Counted from the stretch's first letter, positions 32,502 to 42,980 are shown. The stretch: 64,000 nt of DNA from an uncultured Alphaproteobacteria bacterium (GCA_902586885.1 CACIJG010000003.1:56758-120757), one strand, 5' to 3'. Notes: generated by a model from the letters alone, not told the origin. Made by a program: numbers and translations.

Positions 32502-33313
32502 ACTCTAACAATTCAATTAAAGGTCGCACTGTTATTATTACTGGGGGGAATAGAGGTTTGGGCAGAGAGATGGCACTAAATCTTGCGAAAGCTGGTGTGA
32601 AATTATGCATAACAGCTTCAAAAAATGGAAAAGCTTATGAAGAAACCTCTAATGAATTGATTGCCATACTCGGAAAAGATAACTTTCTAGGAAAAGTTGT
32701 AGATGTTTCTGATAGTAAGGGTATGGAAAGATTAACTCATGATTGTATTGAGAAATTTTCGAAAATTGATGTTCTTGTGAATAATGCAGCGAGAGGCATG
32801 CGGCTTATATCAGAAACCTTTAATACCGTCCCTACAAAATTCTGGGAATCGGATACTGAGGCCTGGTCACAGATAATTGACTCCAATATAAAGGGACCTT
32901 TTATAGCTGCCAAGTATGTAGTGCCACATATGATTAAAAATAAATTTGGAAAGATAATTAATATTTCTACTTCTTCCCAAACTATGATTAGAAAGGGCTA
33001 TTCTCCCTACGGACCATCTAAGGCTTTTCTCGAGGCTACATCTAGAAGCTGGGCAACTGATTTAGAGGGTACAGGCGTTGACGTGAATGTTCTATTACCC
33101 GGCGGTGCTACAGATACAGACTTACTTCCTCCCTCAAAAAACAAAAAAGGAGCTGATGGAAACTTATTACCTCCTTCTGTAATGAATCAGGCTATACTTT
33201 GGCTTGTTTCCGATGAGTCTAACGGAGTTACAGGAGGTAGATTCATCGGTCGCTTCTGGGACGATTTAGATGCTAGGAATGACCACAAGTTACAAAATCC
33301 TCAAATAATGTGA
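32498..33313 (+). CDS. Short-chain dehydrogenase/reductase
   Basis: 271 residues. ITGGNRGLGREMAL nucleotide motif, NNAARGM strand and YSPYGPSKAF with YxxxK. It differs clearly from the first SDR and has an extra segment around 200-230 (GGATDTDLLPPSKNKKG). The pair followed by an MBL hydrolase suggests processing of a hydroxy- or keto-lactone type compound, but that is only inference from the operon. Confidence 0.86.
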   Translation: MNSNNSIKGRTVIITGGNRGLGREMALNLAKAGVKLCITASKNGKAYEETSNELIAILGKDNFLGKVVDVSDSKGMERLTHDCIEKFSKIDVLVNNAARGMRLISETFNTVPTKFWESDTEAWSQIIDSNIKGPFIAAKYVVPHMIKNKFGKIINISTSSQTMIRKGYSPYGPSKAFLEATSRSWATDLEGTGVDVNVLLPGGATDTDLLPPSKNKKGADGNLLPPSVMNQAILWLVSDESNGVTGGRFIGRFWDDLDARNDHKLQNPQIM

Positions 33314-33321
33314 GTCAAGTT

Positions 33322-34170
33322 ATGAGCAATTTAACGCTTGGAGATTTATCAATAACGGGACTAACCGATATTAAGTCATTTACCATACCTGCAAAAACTC
33401 TCTTTCCTGACTTTAATGACTCTCTAGTTAAAAGTTTAGAGCCATCCGAACAATTAATCGTATCAAAAGGCTTAATAAATCTTACAATCAGATCATGGTT
33501 ACTTCGACAATCTGGTCAAAATATTTTGATCGACAGCTGTGTAGGAGCAGATAAAGATAGGCCTAACCATCCTAATTGGCATAAAAGAGATGGGGTTGAA
33601 TGGCTTGAGGCCCTTGATAAGGAAGGACTGAAACCTGAAGATATAGATATAGTTATGTGCACACATTTACATGCGGATCACGTTGGTTGGAATACAAAAT
33701 TAGAAAATGGTTCGTGGGTGCCAACATTTAAAAACGCCCAATATGTCTGTGGTCGCCATGAATACAATTATTGGTCAGATACTTATAAAGAAACTGACAA
33801 GCATGGAGCTTACGAGGATAGTGTGTTGCCCATTGTTCAAAAAGGTCAGATGCAATTTGTTGACGATGGATGGGAATTAGCAAAAGGACTAGAAGCTCGA
33901 TTAAGCCCGGGTCACACTCCGGGCCATTTATGTTTAAAAAGTAACCAAGGAGCTCTCTTTTGTGGAGATGTTATTCATTCTCCACTCCAGTTGAGTTTCC
34001 CAGAGCTATCTAGTGCTTTTTGTGAAGACCCTGTCTTGGCTCGAAAGACGAGAGAAAAAATATTAACAGAGACTTCTGACACTGGCAGCTATTTGATCCC
34101 TGCTCACTTTGCAGATCCAGGATGGACAAAAATAAAAAAAGTTGGATCTAGATACAAACAAATAGTTTAG
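33322..34170 (+). CDS. Metallo-beta-lactamase-fold hydrolase
   Basis: 282 residues. Zinc ligands are in THLHADHVGWN (HxHxDH), GHTPGHLC and GDVIHSP (Asp). The combination fits the MBL branch of quorum-quenching lactonases and related esterases. It likely hydrolyses an ester or lactone; the specific substrate is unknown. An alternative GTG start at 33310 would overlap the previous stop by GTGA. Third gene of the SDR operon. Confidence 0.87.
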   Translation: MSNLTLGDLSITGLTDIKSFTIPAKTLFPDFNDSLVKSLEPSEQLIVSKGLINLTIRSWLLRQSGQNILIDSCVGADKDRPNHPNWHKRDGVEWLEALDKEGLKPEDIDIVMCTHLHADHVGWNTKLENGSWVPTFKNAQYVCGRHEYNYWSDTYKETDKHGAYEDSVLPIVQKGQMQFVDDGWELAKGLEARLSPGHTPGHLCLKSNQGALFCGDVIHSPLQLSFPELSSAFCEDPVLARKTREKILTETSDTGSYLIPAHFADPGWTKIKKVGSRYKQIV

Positions 34171-34251
34171 TTAAAAAAATTAAATTTTGATTGAAGAAAA
34201 TTTTAGATTAATTTCTTCATTGTGTAATATTTTAAAAACTTTAATTCATTA

Positions 34252-34893
34252 TTAGCTATTTTTCACCTTTATAAGATCTATAGCCTCCTCAGTCGTAATT
34301 AGGTCTGCATACTTTGCACTCATATCGAATAAATTGGCTTCGTGCGGCTCTACTGCTCTGTCCCCTACTGCATCTGACACTACAAGAGTAACAAAATCAC
34401 TTGAAATACTATCGATACAGGTCGCTCTTATACAACCTGAAGTTGTCACTCCTGTTATCAAGAGAGTATCAACTCCTTTTTGCTTCAATATATTTTCCAA
34501 ATCAGTTTTGAAAAATGCACTAGGAAATTGCTTCGTAATTATGATATCGGTATTTATCGTCTTCAGATCATCATGAATTTTCTGTGTATCTTTTCCTTCG
34601 TCAAAACATGATAAAGCAGGCACCTTTTTATAGAAAGTCCCTCCATCCTCTCCACCGTTCTTGTATTTTACCTCTGTGAAAACTATTGGGACAGCAGTAT
34701 AATTTCTGCAAGCCGATAAAAGCTTAACTGAATTGTCTAAAGCGATTTGACAACCCTCTCCCCCAAAAAGCGGGCTCTCCTGGTCAAAATAAGCGTTTGC
34801 AAAATCAACGAAAACTACGGCTAGTTTTTCACCATATTTTTGTGGACTATGATACTTAGCTTTTGAATAATTTTCTTCCAAGTCTTTAGTCAT
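34252..34893 (-). CDS. Isochorismatase-like cysteine hydrolase
   Basis: 213 residues. Catalytic triad candidates: D in VVFVDFANAYFD, K in IITKQFPSAF, and C in GVTTSGCIRATCIDS. The family includes N-carbamoylsarcosine amidohydrolase, nicotinamidase and ureidoacrylate amidohydrolase. The TxSGCIRAT pattern fits N-carbamoylsarcosine or related amidase rather than true isochorismatase. It precedes the CaiB gene on the leftward strand with a 35-base gap. Confidence 0.85.
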   Translation of the reverse strand: MTKDLEENYSKAKYHSPQKYGEKLAVVFVDFANAYFDQESPLFGGEGCQIALDNSVKLLSACRNYTAVPIVFTEVKYKNGGEDGGTFYKKVPALSCFDEGKDTQKIHDDLKTINTDIIITKQFPSAFFKTDLENILKQKGVDTLLITGVTTSGCIRATCIDSISSDFVTLVVSDAVGDRAVEPHEANLFDMSAKYADLITTEEAIDLIKVKNS

Positions 34894-34928
34894 TTTATCT
34901 TTTCCCTTTTTTTATTTTATTTTATCTG

Positions 34929-36134
34929 TTAAATAACCCCTGCTTTTTTTAAAGCACTCATCTCATCCTCTGTTCTTTTTAATATATCCAAAAAGACATA
35001 ATTATTATGCTCACCTAATTTTGGGCCCACTTGACGAACTTCACCTGGGTTTCTTGATAATTTAGGGGCAACATTTTGCATTTTTATAAGACCAAATTCA
35101 GGATGTTCAATGTCTATAATAGCTTCTCTCGCTTTAAAGTGAGGGTCTTCAATCATATCCCTCGCCTTGTATATTAAACCAGCAGGTATACCATTCTCAT
35201 TACACAATGTTTCAACTTCTTTGAGACTTTTTGTTTTGGTCCAATTATTTATTAAATCGTCTAATTCCTGCTGATTTTTCCCCCTTGCACTATGGGTACT
35301 ATATCTCTCATCTGAGGATAATTCTGGTCTATCCATAACTTTGCACAGCCGAGAAAAAACGCCATCTTGATTTGCTGCGATTAAGATCATCTGCTGATCG
35401 GAGGTTTCAAAAATATTTGAAGGAGCTACATTTGGAATTATTGGTCCTGTACGCTCTCGGGTATACCCTGCAACATGATGCTCCGTTACCAAGCTTTCCA
35501 TCATGTTAAGAACTGACTCATAGATTGCGCTGTCAACTACCTGACCTTTTCCTGTTCTTTCTCTAGCATGAACTGCCATTAAAGCTCCCATACATGCATG
35601 CATTGCTGCAAGTTCATCACCAATAGAAATACCCATTCTGCTAGGTTGAGTGCTAGGATCTCCACTAACATATCTTAGACCACCCATAGCTTCCCCTATT
35701 GCGCCAAAACCAGCTCTTTTTGAATAAGGGCCCGTTTGTCCGTAACCAGAAACTCTGACCATAATCAAACGAGGATTTATTTCACTCAAGATCTCATAAC
35801 TCATATTCCATCTTTCTAAAGTACCAGGTCTGAAGTTTTCAATTAAAATATCTGCATTTTTTACTAGTTCTTTGATAATTTTTTGACCTTCTTCAACTCT
35901 GAGATTAACGGTTATCGATTTCTTATTTCTTGCCACCACAGGCCACCATAGAGATTTTCCATGAGGTTTTTCTCTTCCCCATTGTCTCATCGGGTCACCT
36001 ATTTCTGGAGGTTCTACCTTTATAACTTCGGCTCCAAAGTCACCCAATAATTGACCACAAAAAGGTCCTGCCAGTAACTGACCCATTTCTATTACCCTTA
36101 AGTCCGATAACGCACCCTTTTTCATGTTATTCAT
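34929..36134 (-). CDS. CaiB/BaiF family CoA-transferase
   Basis: 401 residues of the class III CoA-transferase family. N-terminal LRVIEMGQLLAGPFCGQLLGDFGAEVIKVE, the loop LIMVRVSGYGQTGPY, and GISIGDELAAMHA with the probable catalytic Asp. It moves CoA between carboxylic acids (formyl-, carnitine- or bile-acid-type). ATG 36134 is chosen over TTG 36143. It is divergent from the HMG-CoA-lyase gene and pairs with the isochorismatase-like gene. Confidence 0.9.
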   Translation of the reverse strand: MNNMKKGALSDLRVIEMGQLLAGPFCGQLLGDFGAEVIKVEPPEIGDPMRQWGREKPHGKSLWWPVVARNKKSITVNLRVEEGQKIIKELVKNADILIENFRPGTLERWNMSYEILSEINPRLIMVRVSGYGQTGPYSKRAGFGAIGEAMGGLRYVSGDPSTQPSRMGISIGDELAAMHACMGALMAVHARERTGKGQVVDSAIYESVLNMMESLVTEHHVAGYTRERTGPIIPNVAPSNIFETSDQQMILIAANQDGVFSRLCKVMDRPELSSDERYSTHSARGKNQQELDDLINNWTKTKSLKEVETLCNENGIPAGLIYKARDMIEDPHFKAREAIIDIEHPEFGLIKMQNVAPKLSRNPGEVRQVGPKLGEHNNYVFLDILKRTEDEMSALKKAGVI

Positions 36135-36254
36135 TTGCAACAACTTTCTTTTTGACTTTACATTTTTTTTTCTGTTCTAATAGACCACGTTTATTTTAGG
36201 CAAGTCAATTTTTTATGCATTCAAAAATTTATATAAAAAAGGAAATTTATTTAG

Positions 36255-37172
36255 ATGGAAGAATTTGTTCAAATTGTTGAAGTCTCTCCAAGAGATGGAA
36301 TACAAAATGAAAAAAAAATCTTAACTACAGAGCAAAAACTAGAACTGATTCAAAGAGCAATTGATGCTGGTTTCAAACAAATTGAAGTTACAAGTTTTGT
36401 TAACCCTAAAAAAGTGCCCCAAATGTATGATACTGATCAGGTAATCAAACAGTTGTCTAACAAAGAGGATAAAAATCTAAAATTTATTGGACTTGTACTT
36501 AACGAAAAGGGGTTTAGAAGAGCACTAAACAGTGGTTTGGATGTCGCAAATTACGTGATAGTGGCAAGTGATACTTTCAGTATTAGAAATCAGGGAGCAC
36601 CTACTTCAGAAAACTTAAAAATTTTAGCCCGGGTTTTTGACTCAGCAGATAATAAAATCGAGATAGCCACTACCATCGGCGCTAGTTTCGGGTGTCCTTT
36701 TGAAGGAGAAATGTCAGTGGATAGACTTCTTTCAATCGTAGAAAGTATCGCGAAAATTGGCTTAAAAGAAATTTGTTTAGCTGATACCATCGGCGTAGCT
36801 ACACCTAAAGATGTAAAAACAAAATTGAGAGCCATCTATAATTCTTTTCCGCATTTAAAAGTAAAACTGCACTTGCACAATACTCGAAATACGGGAATAG
36901 CCAATGCTTGGACCGGAATTGAGGAAGGCGTGGTCGGTTTAGAGTCAAGCTTTGGTGGCTCAGGGGGATGCCCTTTTGCCCCAAAAGCCACAGGAAATAT
37001 TCCAACTGAAGATCTGGTATATATGCTAGATCGATCCGGCGTTAAAACGGGAATCTCTTTATCAAAGTCAGTAGAAACCGCAAAATGGTTAGAAAAACAA
37101 TTGGAAAAGACGCTTCCAGGCTTTGTAAAAACCACAGACAAATTCCCCCCAGAAAATAGTCTCCATAGCTAG
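36255..37172 (+). CDS. Hydroxymethylglutaryl-CoA lyase
   Basis: 305 residues of the DRE-TIM metallolyase family. [12 protein letters not shown] at the N-terminus holds the metal Asp, [10 protein letters not shown] the HxH pair, and [19 protein letters not shown] the catalytic Cys loop. It cleaves HMG-CoA to acetyl-CoA and acetoacetate, closing leucine breakdown, which fits the nearby Liv importer. Related hydroxyacyl-CoA lyases are an alternative. It precedes deoD by 20 bases. Confidence 0.9.
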   Translation: MEEFVQIVEVSPRDGIQNEKKILTTEQKLELIQRAIDAGFKQIEVTSFVNPKKVPQMYDTDQVIKQLSNKEDKNLKFIGLVLNEKGFRRALNSGLDVANYVIVASDTFSIRNQGAPTSENLKILARVFDSADNKIEIATTIGASFGCPFEGEMSVDRLLSIVESIAKIGLKEICLADTIGVATPKDVKTKLRAIYNSFPHLKVKLHLHNTRNTGIANAWTGIEEGVVGLESSFGGSGGCPFAPKATGNIPTEDLVYMLDRSGVKTGISLSKSVETAKWLEKQLEKTLPGFVKTTDKFPPENSLHS

Positions 37173-37192
37173 AACTAAATGAAAGGTATTCA

Positions 37193-37897
37193 ATGACAAT
37201 TCACATAGGAGCAAAAAAAAATGACATTGCAAAAACGGTTCTTATGCCAGGAGATCCTTTAAGAGCAAAGTGGGCGGCAGATAAATTTTTGAATAATGTT
37301 CAACAAGTTAATGCAGTTAGAGGTATGCTAGGATTTACCGGAAAATGGAAAAAAAATAAAGTTACTTTCCAAGGTTCAGGAATGGGAATGCCTTCTCTTT
37401 CTATTTATGTTAATGAATTGATACAAACCTATAAGGTAAAAACTCTTATTCGCATAGGATCTGCAGGGGCTATGCAAAAAAGGGTAAAAATCAGAGATAT
37501 AATATTAGCTATGACGGCATCTAGTCTTTCAACACCGTCTTCAAGTATATTTAGGGAAATAAATTTTGCGCCAGTGGCTGATTTTGGTTTGCTGAATAAA
37601 GCATATAAAGCCTCCAAGAAGAAAAAACAAACCACTCATGTAGGTGGAATTTACTCATCAGATACATTTTACGATGAACGAAAAGATCTCACCAAAGAAA
37701 TGATCAGACATGATGTTCTTGCAGTAGAAATGGAAACTGCAGAACTTTACAATCTAGCCTTGAGATATAAATGCAGAGCCTTGTCAGTTCTTACGATAAG
37801 TGATCATCTTTTAACAGGAAAGGCTCTGAGCTCAAAAGATCGTGAAACTAGCTTTGGAGAAATGGTGGAAATAGCCCTTGAAGCCGCTTTTACTTAA
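37193..37897 (+). CDS. deoD: Purine nucleoside phosphorylase, DeoD type
   Basis: 234 residues. MPGDPLRAK (phosphate), [12 protein letters not shown] (family signature), RIGSAGA, and VEMETAELY for the ribose/base site, with Asp in SDHLL. The hexameric DeoD class cleaves purine nucleosides to base and ribose-1-phosphate in the cytosol. ATG has AAGG ahead. It shares a short operon with HMG-CoA lyase and the GMC oxidoreductase 19 bases later, which is an unusual companion set. Confidence 0.92.
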   Translation: MTIHIGAKKNDIAKTVLMPGDPLRAKWAADKFLNNVQQVNAVRGMLGFTGKWKKNKVTFQGSGMGMPSLSIYVNELIQTYKVKTLIRIGSAGAMQKRVKIRDIILAMTASSLSTPSSSIFREINFAPVADFGLLNKAYKASKKKKQTTHVGGIYSSDTFYDERKDLTKEMIRHDVLAVEMETAELYNLALRYKCRALSVLTISDHLLTGKALSSKDRETSFGEMVEIALEAAFT

Positions 37898-37916
37898 TAT
37901 TACAAATTTCTAGCCT

Positions 37917-39518
37917 ATGGAATTCGACTATATAATTGTCGGCGCAGGTTCTTCAGGGTGCGTATTGGCTAATAGACTTAGTTCTAATAAAAAAGTGAGC
38001 GTTGCTGTAATAGAAGCAGGTGGTAAAGATTCCTCACCTTGGATACATATTCCGATAGGTTATTTTCGTACAATTAACAACCCTTCAGTGAATTGGATGT
38101 ATAAAACGGAAAAAGATCCTGGTCTGAATAACCGATCAATCAATTGGCCAAGAGGGAAAACATTAGGGGGAACTAGTTCGATTAACGGACTACTTTACGT
38201 ACGAGGCCAACAACAGGACTATGACGGTTGGGCTCAAAGAGGTAACTCTGGCTGGTCGTGGAAAGAAGTACTCCCTTATTTCAAGAAATCTGAAAACTGG
38301 AAAGGACCTCATTCTATTCATAGAGGTTCCTCAGGTCCATTAAAGATAAATCAACCAGACGTCACTTGGCCAATAGTTAATGCTTGGGTCGAGGCTGCTC
38401 AGAAGGAAGGGTTTAGTTATAATGATGACTATAATTCTGGAGATCAAGAGGGTGTCGGATTTTTTCAGCAAACTGCTGATAGAGGATTACGCTGCAGCAC
38501 TTCAAAAGCCTACCTTAAACCAATTAGACAACGAAAAAATCTAAAACTTTTTACTCATACACTGGTAAAAAAAATCATTCTTAAGGACAGAAAAGCAATA
38601 GGTGTTTTGACAGAAAAGGGTTCAACCGAAAAGTATTTATTGGCAAAAAAAGAAATAATTTTGAGTGCCGGGTCAATCGGCTCTCCACAGCTTCTGATGG
38701 TCTCTGGCATTGGAAATGCGAAAGAACTTAAGCAACATGGAATAGATGTCAAAATTGACCTGAAAGGGGTAGGAAAAAACTTACAAGATCATTTACAGGC
38801 ACGGCCGGTGTATAAAGTCAAAGTACCAACAATCAACACAAAAACTAGAGGTATATGGAACCTAATCTCTATTGCAACTCAATACGCTTTTAGACGCTCA
38901 GGGCCAATGACTTTGGCAGCCAGTCTTGGTACAGCTTTTTTAAAATCTCGACCGGAGTTATCAAACCCAGATATCCAATTTCATATTCAACCACTGAGTG
39001 CAGATGATCCGACAATTGAACTGCACAACTTCGATGCTTTTACAGCCTCTGTTTTGCAATTACGACCACAAAGTACTGGAGAAATTTTGCTAAAATCGTC
39101 AAATATTCGAGATTACCCAGCTATCCACCCTAATTATCTTTCCGACCCTGTTGATCAAAAAACTATTGTTGAAGGGATTAGGATCGCACGCCGAATTTGC
39201 CGCCAATCACCCATTTCAGAAATGATAAAATCAGAATATGCTCCAGGTCCAGAGGTTAAAGATGAGGATTATCAAAACCTTTTAAATTGGGCAAGAGAGA
39301 CCTCTACTACCATTTATCATCCAACCGGAACATGCAAAATGGGTAAAGACTCTATGGCAGTTGTCGATCATAATTTAAATGTGAGGGGTATAAAAAATCT
39401 TCGTGTAGTAGATTGTTCAATTATGCCGCAAATTATCTCTGGTAATACTAATGGACCTGCAATTATGATTGGAGAAAAAGCATCCGATATGATAATTAAA
39501 AATGAAAAGCTCACTTGA
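37917..39518 (+). CDS. GMC-family FAD oxidoreductase (choline dehydrogenase-like)
   Basis: 533 residues. FAD fingerprint IVGAGSSGCVLANRLS, PRGKTLGGTSSINGLLYVRG signature 1, LSAGSIGSPQLLMVSGIG signature 2, and the C-terminal TSTTIYHPTGTCKMG with the active His. Such enzymes oxidise alcohols, including choline, to aldehydes; betaine synthesis or PEG-type substrates are possible. It follows deoD by 19 bases. Confidence 0.92.
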   Translation: MEFDYIIVGAGSSGCVLANRLSSNKKVSVAVIEAGGKDSSPWIHIPIGYFRTINNPSVNWMYKTEKDPGLNNRSINWPRGKTLGGTSSINGLLYVRGQQQDYDGWAQRGNSGWSWKEVLPYFKKSENWKGPHSIHRGSSGPLKINQPDVTWPIVNAWVEAAQKEGFSYNDDYNSGDQEGVGFFQQTADRGLRCSTSKAYLKPIRQRKNLKLFTHTLVKKIILKDRKAIGVLTEKGSTEKYLLAKKEIILSAGSIGSPQLLMVSGIGNAKELKQHGIDVKIDLKGVGKNLQDHLQARPVYKVKVPTINTKTRGIWNLISIATQYAFRRSGPMTLAASLGTAFLKSRPELSNPDIQFHIQPLSADDPTIELHNFDAFTASVLQLRPQSTGEILLKSSNIRDYPAIHPNYLSDPVDQKTIVEGIRIARRICRQSPISEMIKSEYAPGPEVKDEDYQNLLNWARETSTTIYHPTGTCKMGKDSMAVVDHNLNVRGIKNLRVVDCSIMPQIISGNTNGPAIMIGEKASDMIIKNEKLT

Positions 39519-39576
39519 GCATTCAATTGATAGGTACTTTATTTATAAAGTCTTAAATAGCAGAAAATAAGGCGTT

Positions 39577-40557
39577 ATGGTTATGGAAGAAACAGAAATA
39601 AAAACTAAAGTAGCTATAATAGGGTTGGGCATTATGGGCCGGCGAATGCTTAAACATATGCGGCTACACCCCAATTTTCAGCCTGATTTTTTGTGGGATC
39701 CGAATAAAGAAGCTTGCGAACAGGCATCCAATGACGATCCTAACTCAAAAATCATGGAAAATGCTACCGACGCAATGCAGGCAGCAAATTTAGTTTATTT
39801 AGCATGTCCGCCTTTAGTAAGAAAACCATACGCTATAGAGGCCGCTAGGTTGGGCAAAGCTTTGTTTTTAGAAAAACCGTTAGGTGTTAGTATAGAGGAA
39901 AGTAAAGATTTGGTTTTTGAGCTTAGCAATTATGACATACCGGTGGCTGTGAATTTTACTCAAGCTGCAGGTGTTCCTTTAACTGATTTGCTGGAATCAA
40001 AAAAAAAAGGAGCTTTAGGAGATATTTTAGGTGTAGATATAGTGGTCACCTATCCTTTTTGGCCTAGGGAATGGCAGAAAGAGGCAGACTGGCTTAGGTA
40101 TAAGGAAGAAGGAGGCATGACTAGAGAAGTAATATCTCACTTCTTATTTTTTTCAGAAAGAGTTTTAGGGGCCTTAAAGCTAATATGGGCAAAAACAAAC
40201 TATCCTGAAAACAACTCCTTATGTGAAACAGATGTTTTGGCAAGGCTAGAGTCTGATAACGGATGCCATGTAAATATTTTAGCCAGTGTCGGAGGCGTGC
40301 AACCAGACCGACAAGAGCTGACTGTAAAAGGCTCTAAAAGGAGTCGCCGTATATCAGAATTCTATAAAGACTCTGAAAGTTTAGGGACTGAGTTCTTACC
40401 TCTCAGAGAGGAACCAATCGATCCACGCGCTGACAGTTTAAAGGGACAACTTGATGATTTATCTCTTAATATTAGAGGTCTACCAAACAGGCTTGCAACA
40501 ATTGAAGAAGCTTTTAGAGTTCAGGTTCTTGTCGAAAATATATTGTCCAAAAGTTAA
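39577..40557 (+). CDS. Gfo/Idh/MocA family oxidoreductase
   Basis: 326 residues. IIGLGIMGRRML is the Rossmann motif and ALFLEKPLGV carries the EKP catalytic Lys region typical of the family; the second half holds the alpha/beta substrate domain. It oxidises or reduces a sugar or polyol using NAD(P). It lies 58 bases after the GMC gene, same strand, so co-transcription is possible. ATG 39577 has AAGG ahead. Confidence 0.87.
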   Translation: MVMEETEIKTKVAIIGLGIMGRRMLKHMRLHPNFQPDFLWDPNKEACEQASNDDPNSKIMENATDAMQAANLVYLACPPLVRKPYAIEAARLGKALFLEKPLGVSIEESKDLVFELSNYDIPVAVNFTQAAGVPLTDLLESKKKGALGDILGVDIVVTYPFWPREWQKEADWLRYKEEGGMTREVISHFLFFSERVLGALKLIWAKTNYPENNSLCETDVLARLESDNGCHVNILASVGGVQPDRQELTVKGSKRSRRISEFYKDSESLGTEFLPLREEPIDPRADSLKGQLDDLSLNIRGLPNRLATIEEAFRVQVLVENILSKS

Positions 40558-40592
40558 AAGATTTTACTTTCCTGGAAGCCAGTAATTTATCT

Positions 40593-41804
40593 TTAGTCGT
40601 GTATTCTTATAAAGAATGTAAAAATTAGGGACAGTACAAGACATACGAAAAATATTATGACTAATTGTAATGGTGAATTAGATATTGATAAAAAATATCC
40701 TGTTAAAAATGCTAACAGGCCTCCAATTGAAATCTGGATTGTTGACCCCAAACCCGAAGCCGTTCCTGCGAGTTTTGGGTTTACCGACACAATACCAGCC
40801 GCTGCATTTGGTAAAGTCAATCCCTGACCAAGTCCAACAAAAAACATTGGACCAAACAAACCAAGAGCCCCTAAATTAAATAAGCTTAGTGTACAAAATT
40901 GCATTAATGGTCCAATTAGGGCTATAAAACACCCCCATATCATCATTTTTTTTGTACCAAATCTAATTGTAAATCTTCCAGTTAGATAATTACCCAATAG
41001 AAAACCTATTCCAGGAATTGCAAAAAAATACCCTTGGGTGGAAGGACTAATCTTAAAATAGATGTCTGAAATTATTGGTGCTCCTGTTAAAAAGCAAAAA
41101 TAACAGGCAGTGGTAAACCCTAGAATTAAGGCATAAAACCAAAACTGTTTATTACTGAAGAGGTTGGAATATCCCTTCACTTGGGCAAATAACGATACTT
41201 GTTTTTCTTTTATTGTCTCGCTTTGGTCAAACCAAATTAACAGCAGGGCAATCATGCCCAAAAAGTACATAAATCGGAGAGTAATTTGCCAGTGAAAATG
41301 CTCTTCTATTAAACCGCCGATAGCTGGCCCTAACATAGGCATAATGGTCATTGACATAGTCACGTAACCTATCATTGATGCTGCATGCTCCATAGGCACT
41401 ATGTCTCTAACAATTGCTCTACCTATAACGAATCCTGCCGCTACTGAGGCTTGTAAAATCCTGAAAAATAGAAACACATAAAAGTTAGTCGTTATTTCGC
41501 ACAAGACTGTAGAAAAAGTAAAAATTAAAAAAGCAATCAACATCGTTGGCTTCCTCCCAATTCTATCAGAAACGGGACCTATCAAAAGCTGAAAGAATGC
41601 AAGTGCCACAAAATATCCAGATACGAAGATTTGCATTACTGAATAATCGACATTAAACTCCCGCGCCATACTAGGCAAACTGGGCAGAAAAATACTCATA
41701 TTCATGGCAGAAATACCCGCGAGAATTCCCAAGGTTATAATATGAGGTGGCGTTTTATTATCCAAAAAACGACTTTGAATATAATATTTATTTTCACTTA
41801 ACAA
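40593..41804 (-). CDS. MFS drug exporter, Bcr/CflA-type
   Basis: 403 residues with 12 predicted membrane helices. Motif A is GPVSDRIGRKPTM between helices 2 and 3, and the N-terminal FLPSLPSMAREF is the Bcr/CflA hallmark. It is likely a proton-coupled exporter of small toxic compounds. The start is TTG at 41804 by default (no good ATG nearby), so the first residues are uncertain. Convergent with the Gfo/Idh gene. Confidence 0.87.
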   Translation of the reverse strand: MLSENKYYIQSRFLDNKTPPHIITLGILAGISAMNMSIFLPSLPSMAREFNVDYSVMQIFVSGYFVALAFFQLLIGPVSDRIGRKPTMLIAFLIFTFSTVLCEITTNFYVFLFFRILQASVAAGFVIGRAIVRDIVPMEHAASMIGYVTMSMTIMPMLGPAIGGLIEEHFHWQITLRFMYFLGMIALLLIWFDQSETIKEKQVSLFAQVKGYSNLFSNKQFWFYALILGFTTACYFCFLTGAPIISDIYFKISPSTQGYFFAIPGIGFLLGNYLTGRFTIRFGTKKMMIWGCFIALIGPLMQFCTLSLFNLGALGLFGPMFFVGLGQGLTLPNAAAGIVSVNPKLAGTASGLGSTIQISIGGLLAFLTGYFLSISNSPLQLVIIFFVCLVLSLIFTFFIRIHD

Positions 41805-41943
41805 TGGATTGCTGCTCTTTTATTTATACTCAGGGATTAGTTTAATTTTTCAACTTTGTAAACCTAATTAAAAATTGTTTTCAGCTTATTTGGATTATGT
41901 GATTAAATTTTAAATCGAATATTTAACTATTTAAAATTTTGGC

Positions 41944-42612
41944 ATGGGAAAATACGGACAAATCTTTTGCATCAAAATCTTTATATTCAATTTAGTATTT
42001 TGCTGTCTTCCAGTTTTTGGGCAGATATTGGTCACAGACGGAGATACCATCCGATATAAAGGAGCAAAAATTCGTTTAGAGGGAATTGATGCCCCAGAAA
42101 TAAACCAACAATGTAAAACAAAAAATAAATTCTGGAATTGCGGGGAGCAAGCCTCAAATTCTCTAAAGAACTTGATTGAAAATAAGCCCAATAAAAAGTT
42201 CAATTGTGATAGAAATTCAACAGACAAATATGGACGTCAATTAAGTACTTGTTTTTTTGAAGAAATAAATATCAACAAGTGGATGGTAGAAAATGGTTGG
42301 GCGTTGGCCTACCGTTATTACTCAAGTCAATATATTGAAAGCGAAAATAAAGCTCGTCTATTGAAAAGGGGAATGTGGCAAGGAGATTTTATTTATCCCT
42401 GGAATTGGCGCAAAGGAAAACGCTTAATTGGAAGTCAGAACACTCAAAGGTGTCGAATAAAAGGAAATATTTCATCAAAAGGAGAAAAAATTTATCATAC
42501 TCCGGAAGGGATGGATTATTTAAAAACCAAAGTCAGTGAACAAAAAGGAGAAAAATGGTTTTGCTCTGAAACTGACGCTTTGGCAAACGGATGGAGAAAA
42601 TCCAGACGGTAA
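41944..42612 (+). CDS. Secreted thermonuclease-like (SNase) protein
   Basis: 222 residues with a signal peptide (IKIFIFNLVFCCLPVFG). The SNase core has DGDTIRYKGAKIRLEGIDAPE (first part DGDTIRYKG, then GIDAPE), the catalytic Arg and Asp pattern of staphylococcal nuclease, and later DKYGRQLSTC. The C-terminal 50 residues (CRIKGNIS...HTPEG) are a small domain common in bacterial SNases. It would cut nucleic acid in the periplasm or outside. Confidence 0.88.
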   Translation: MGKYGQIFCIKIFIFNLVFCCLPVFGQILVTDGDTIRYKGAKIRLEGIDAPEINQQCKTKNKFWNCGEQASNSLKNLIENKPNKKFNCDRNSTDKYGRQLSTCFFEEININKWMVENGWALAYRYYSSQYIESENKARLLKRGMWQGDFIYPWNWRKGKRLIGSQNTQRCRIKGNISSKGEKIYHTPEGMDYLKTKVSEQKGEKWFCSETDALANGWRKSRR

Positions 42613-42641
42613 GAATTATATTTATTGAGAGAAAATGCTAG

Positions 42642-42980
42642 ATGAAAAAAAGAAATCGCATTAAATTGAAAACTCTTATCAAAGAGAAACTGGATCAGTT
42701 AGTTCAAGAAGATGCTTTAGGACATGGATCGCAAGCGATTGTAGAGTTAGACCAACAATCTGTAGGTCGTCTTTCTAGAATGGATGCTCTTCAATCTCAA
42801 GCTATGGCTAAAGCACAAAAACAAAGAAGACAAGGAGTTAGACAATCTTTGGAGTTAGCTTTGCAGCGATTAGATACAGATGAGTTTGGTTATTGTGAAC
42901 ATTGCGGCGAAATAATTGACTTAAATAGATTAATGGCTAATCCAATTATAAGGAAATGTATTTCCTGTATGAAACTTTAA
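42642..42980 (+). CDS. DksA/TraR family zinc-finger protein
   Basis: 112 residues ending in a four-Cys zinc finger: YCEHCGE with RKCISCMKL. It is shorter than DksA and close to TraR/YbiI-like forms. These bind the RNA polymerase secondary channel and modulate transcription. The N-terminal coiled-coil region has DALQSQAMAKAQ, equivalent to the DxxDxA tip but with D and A positions only partly kept. Gene follows the nuclease by 29 bases. Confidence 0.86.
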   Translation: MKKRNRIKLKTLIKEKLDQLVQEDALGHGSQAIVELDQQSVGRLSRMDALQSQAMAKAQKQRRQGVRQSLELALQRLDTDEFGYCEHCGEIIDLNRLMANPIIRKCISCMKL

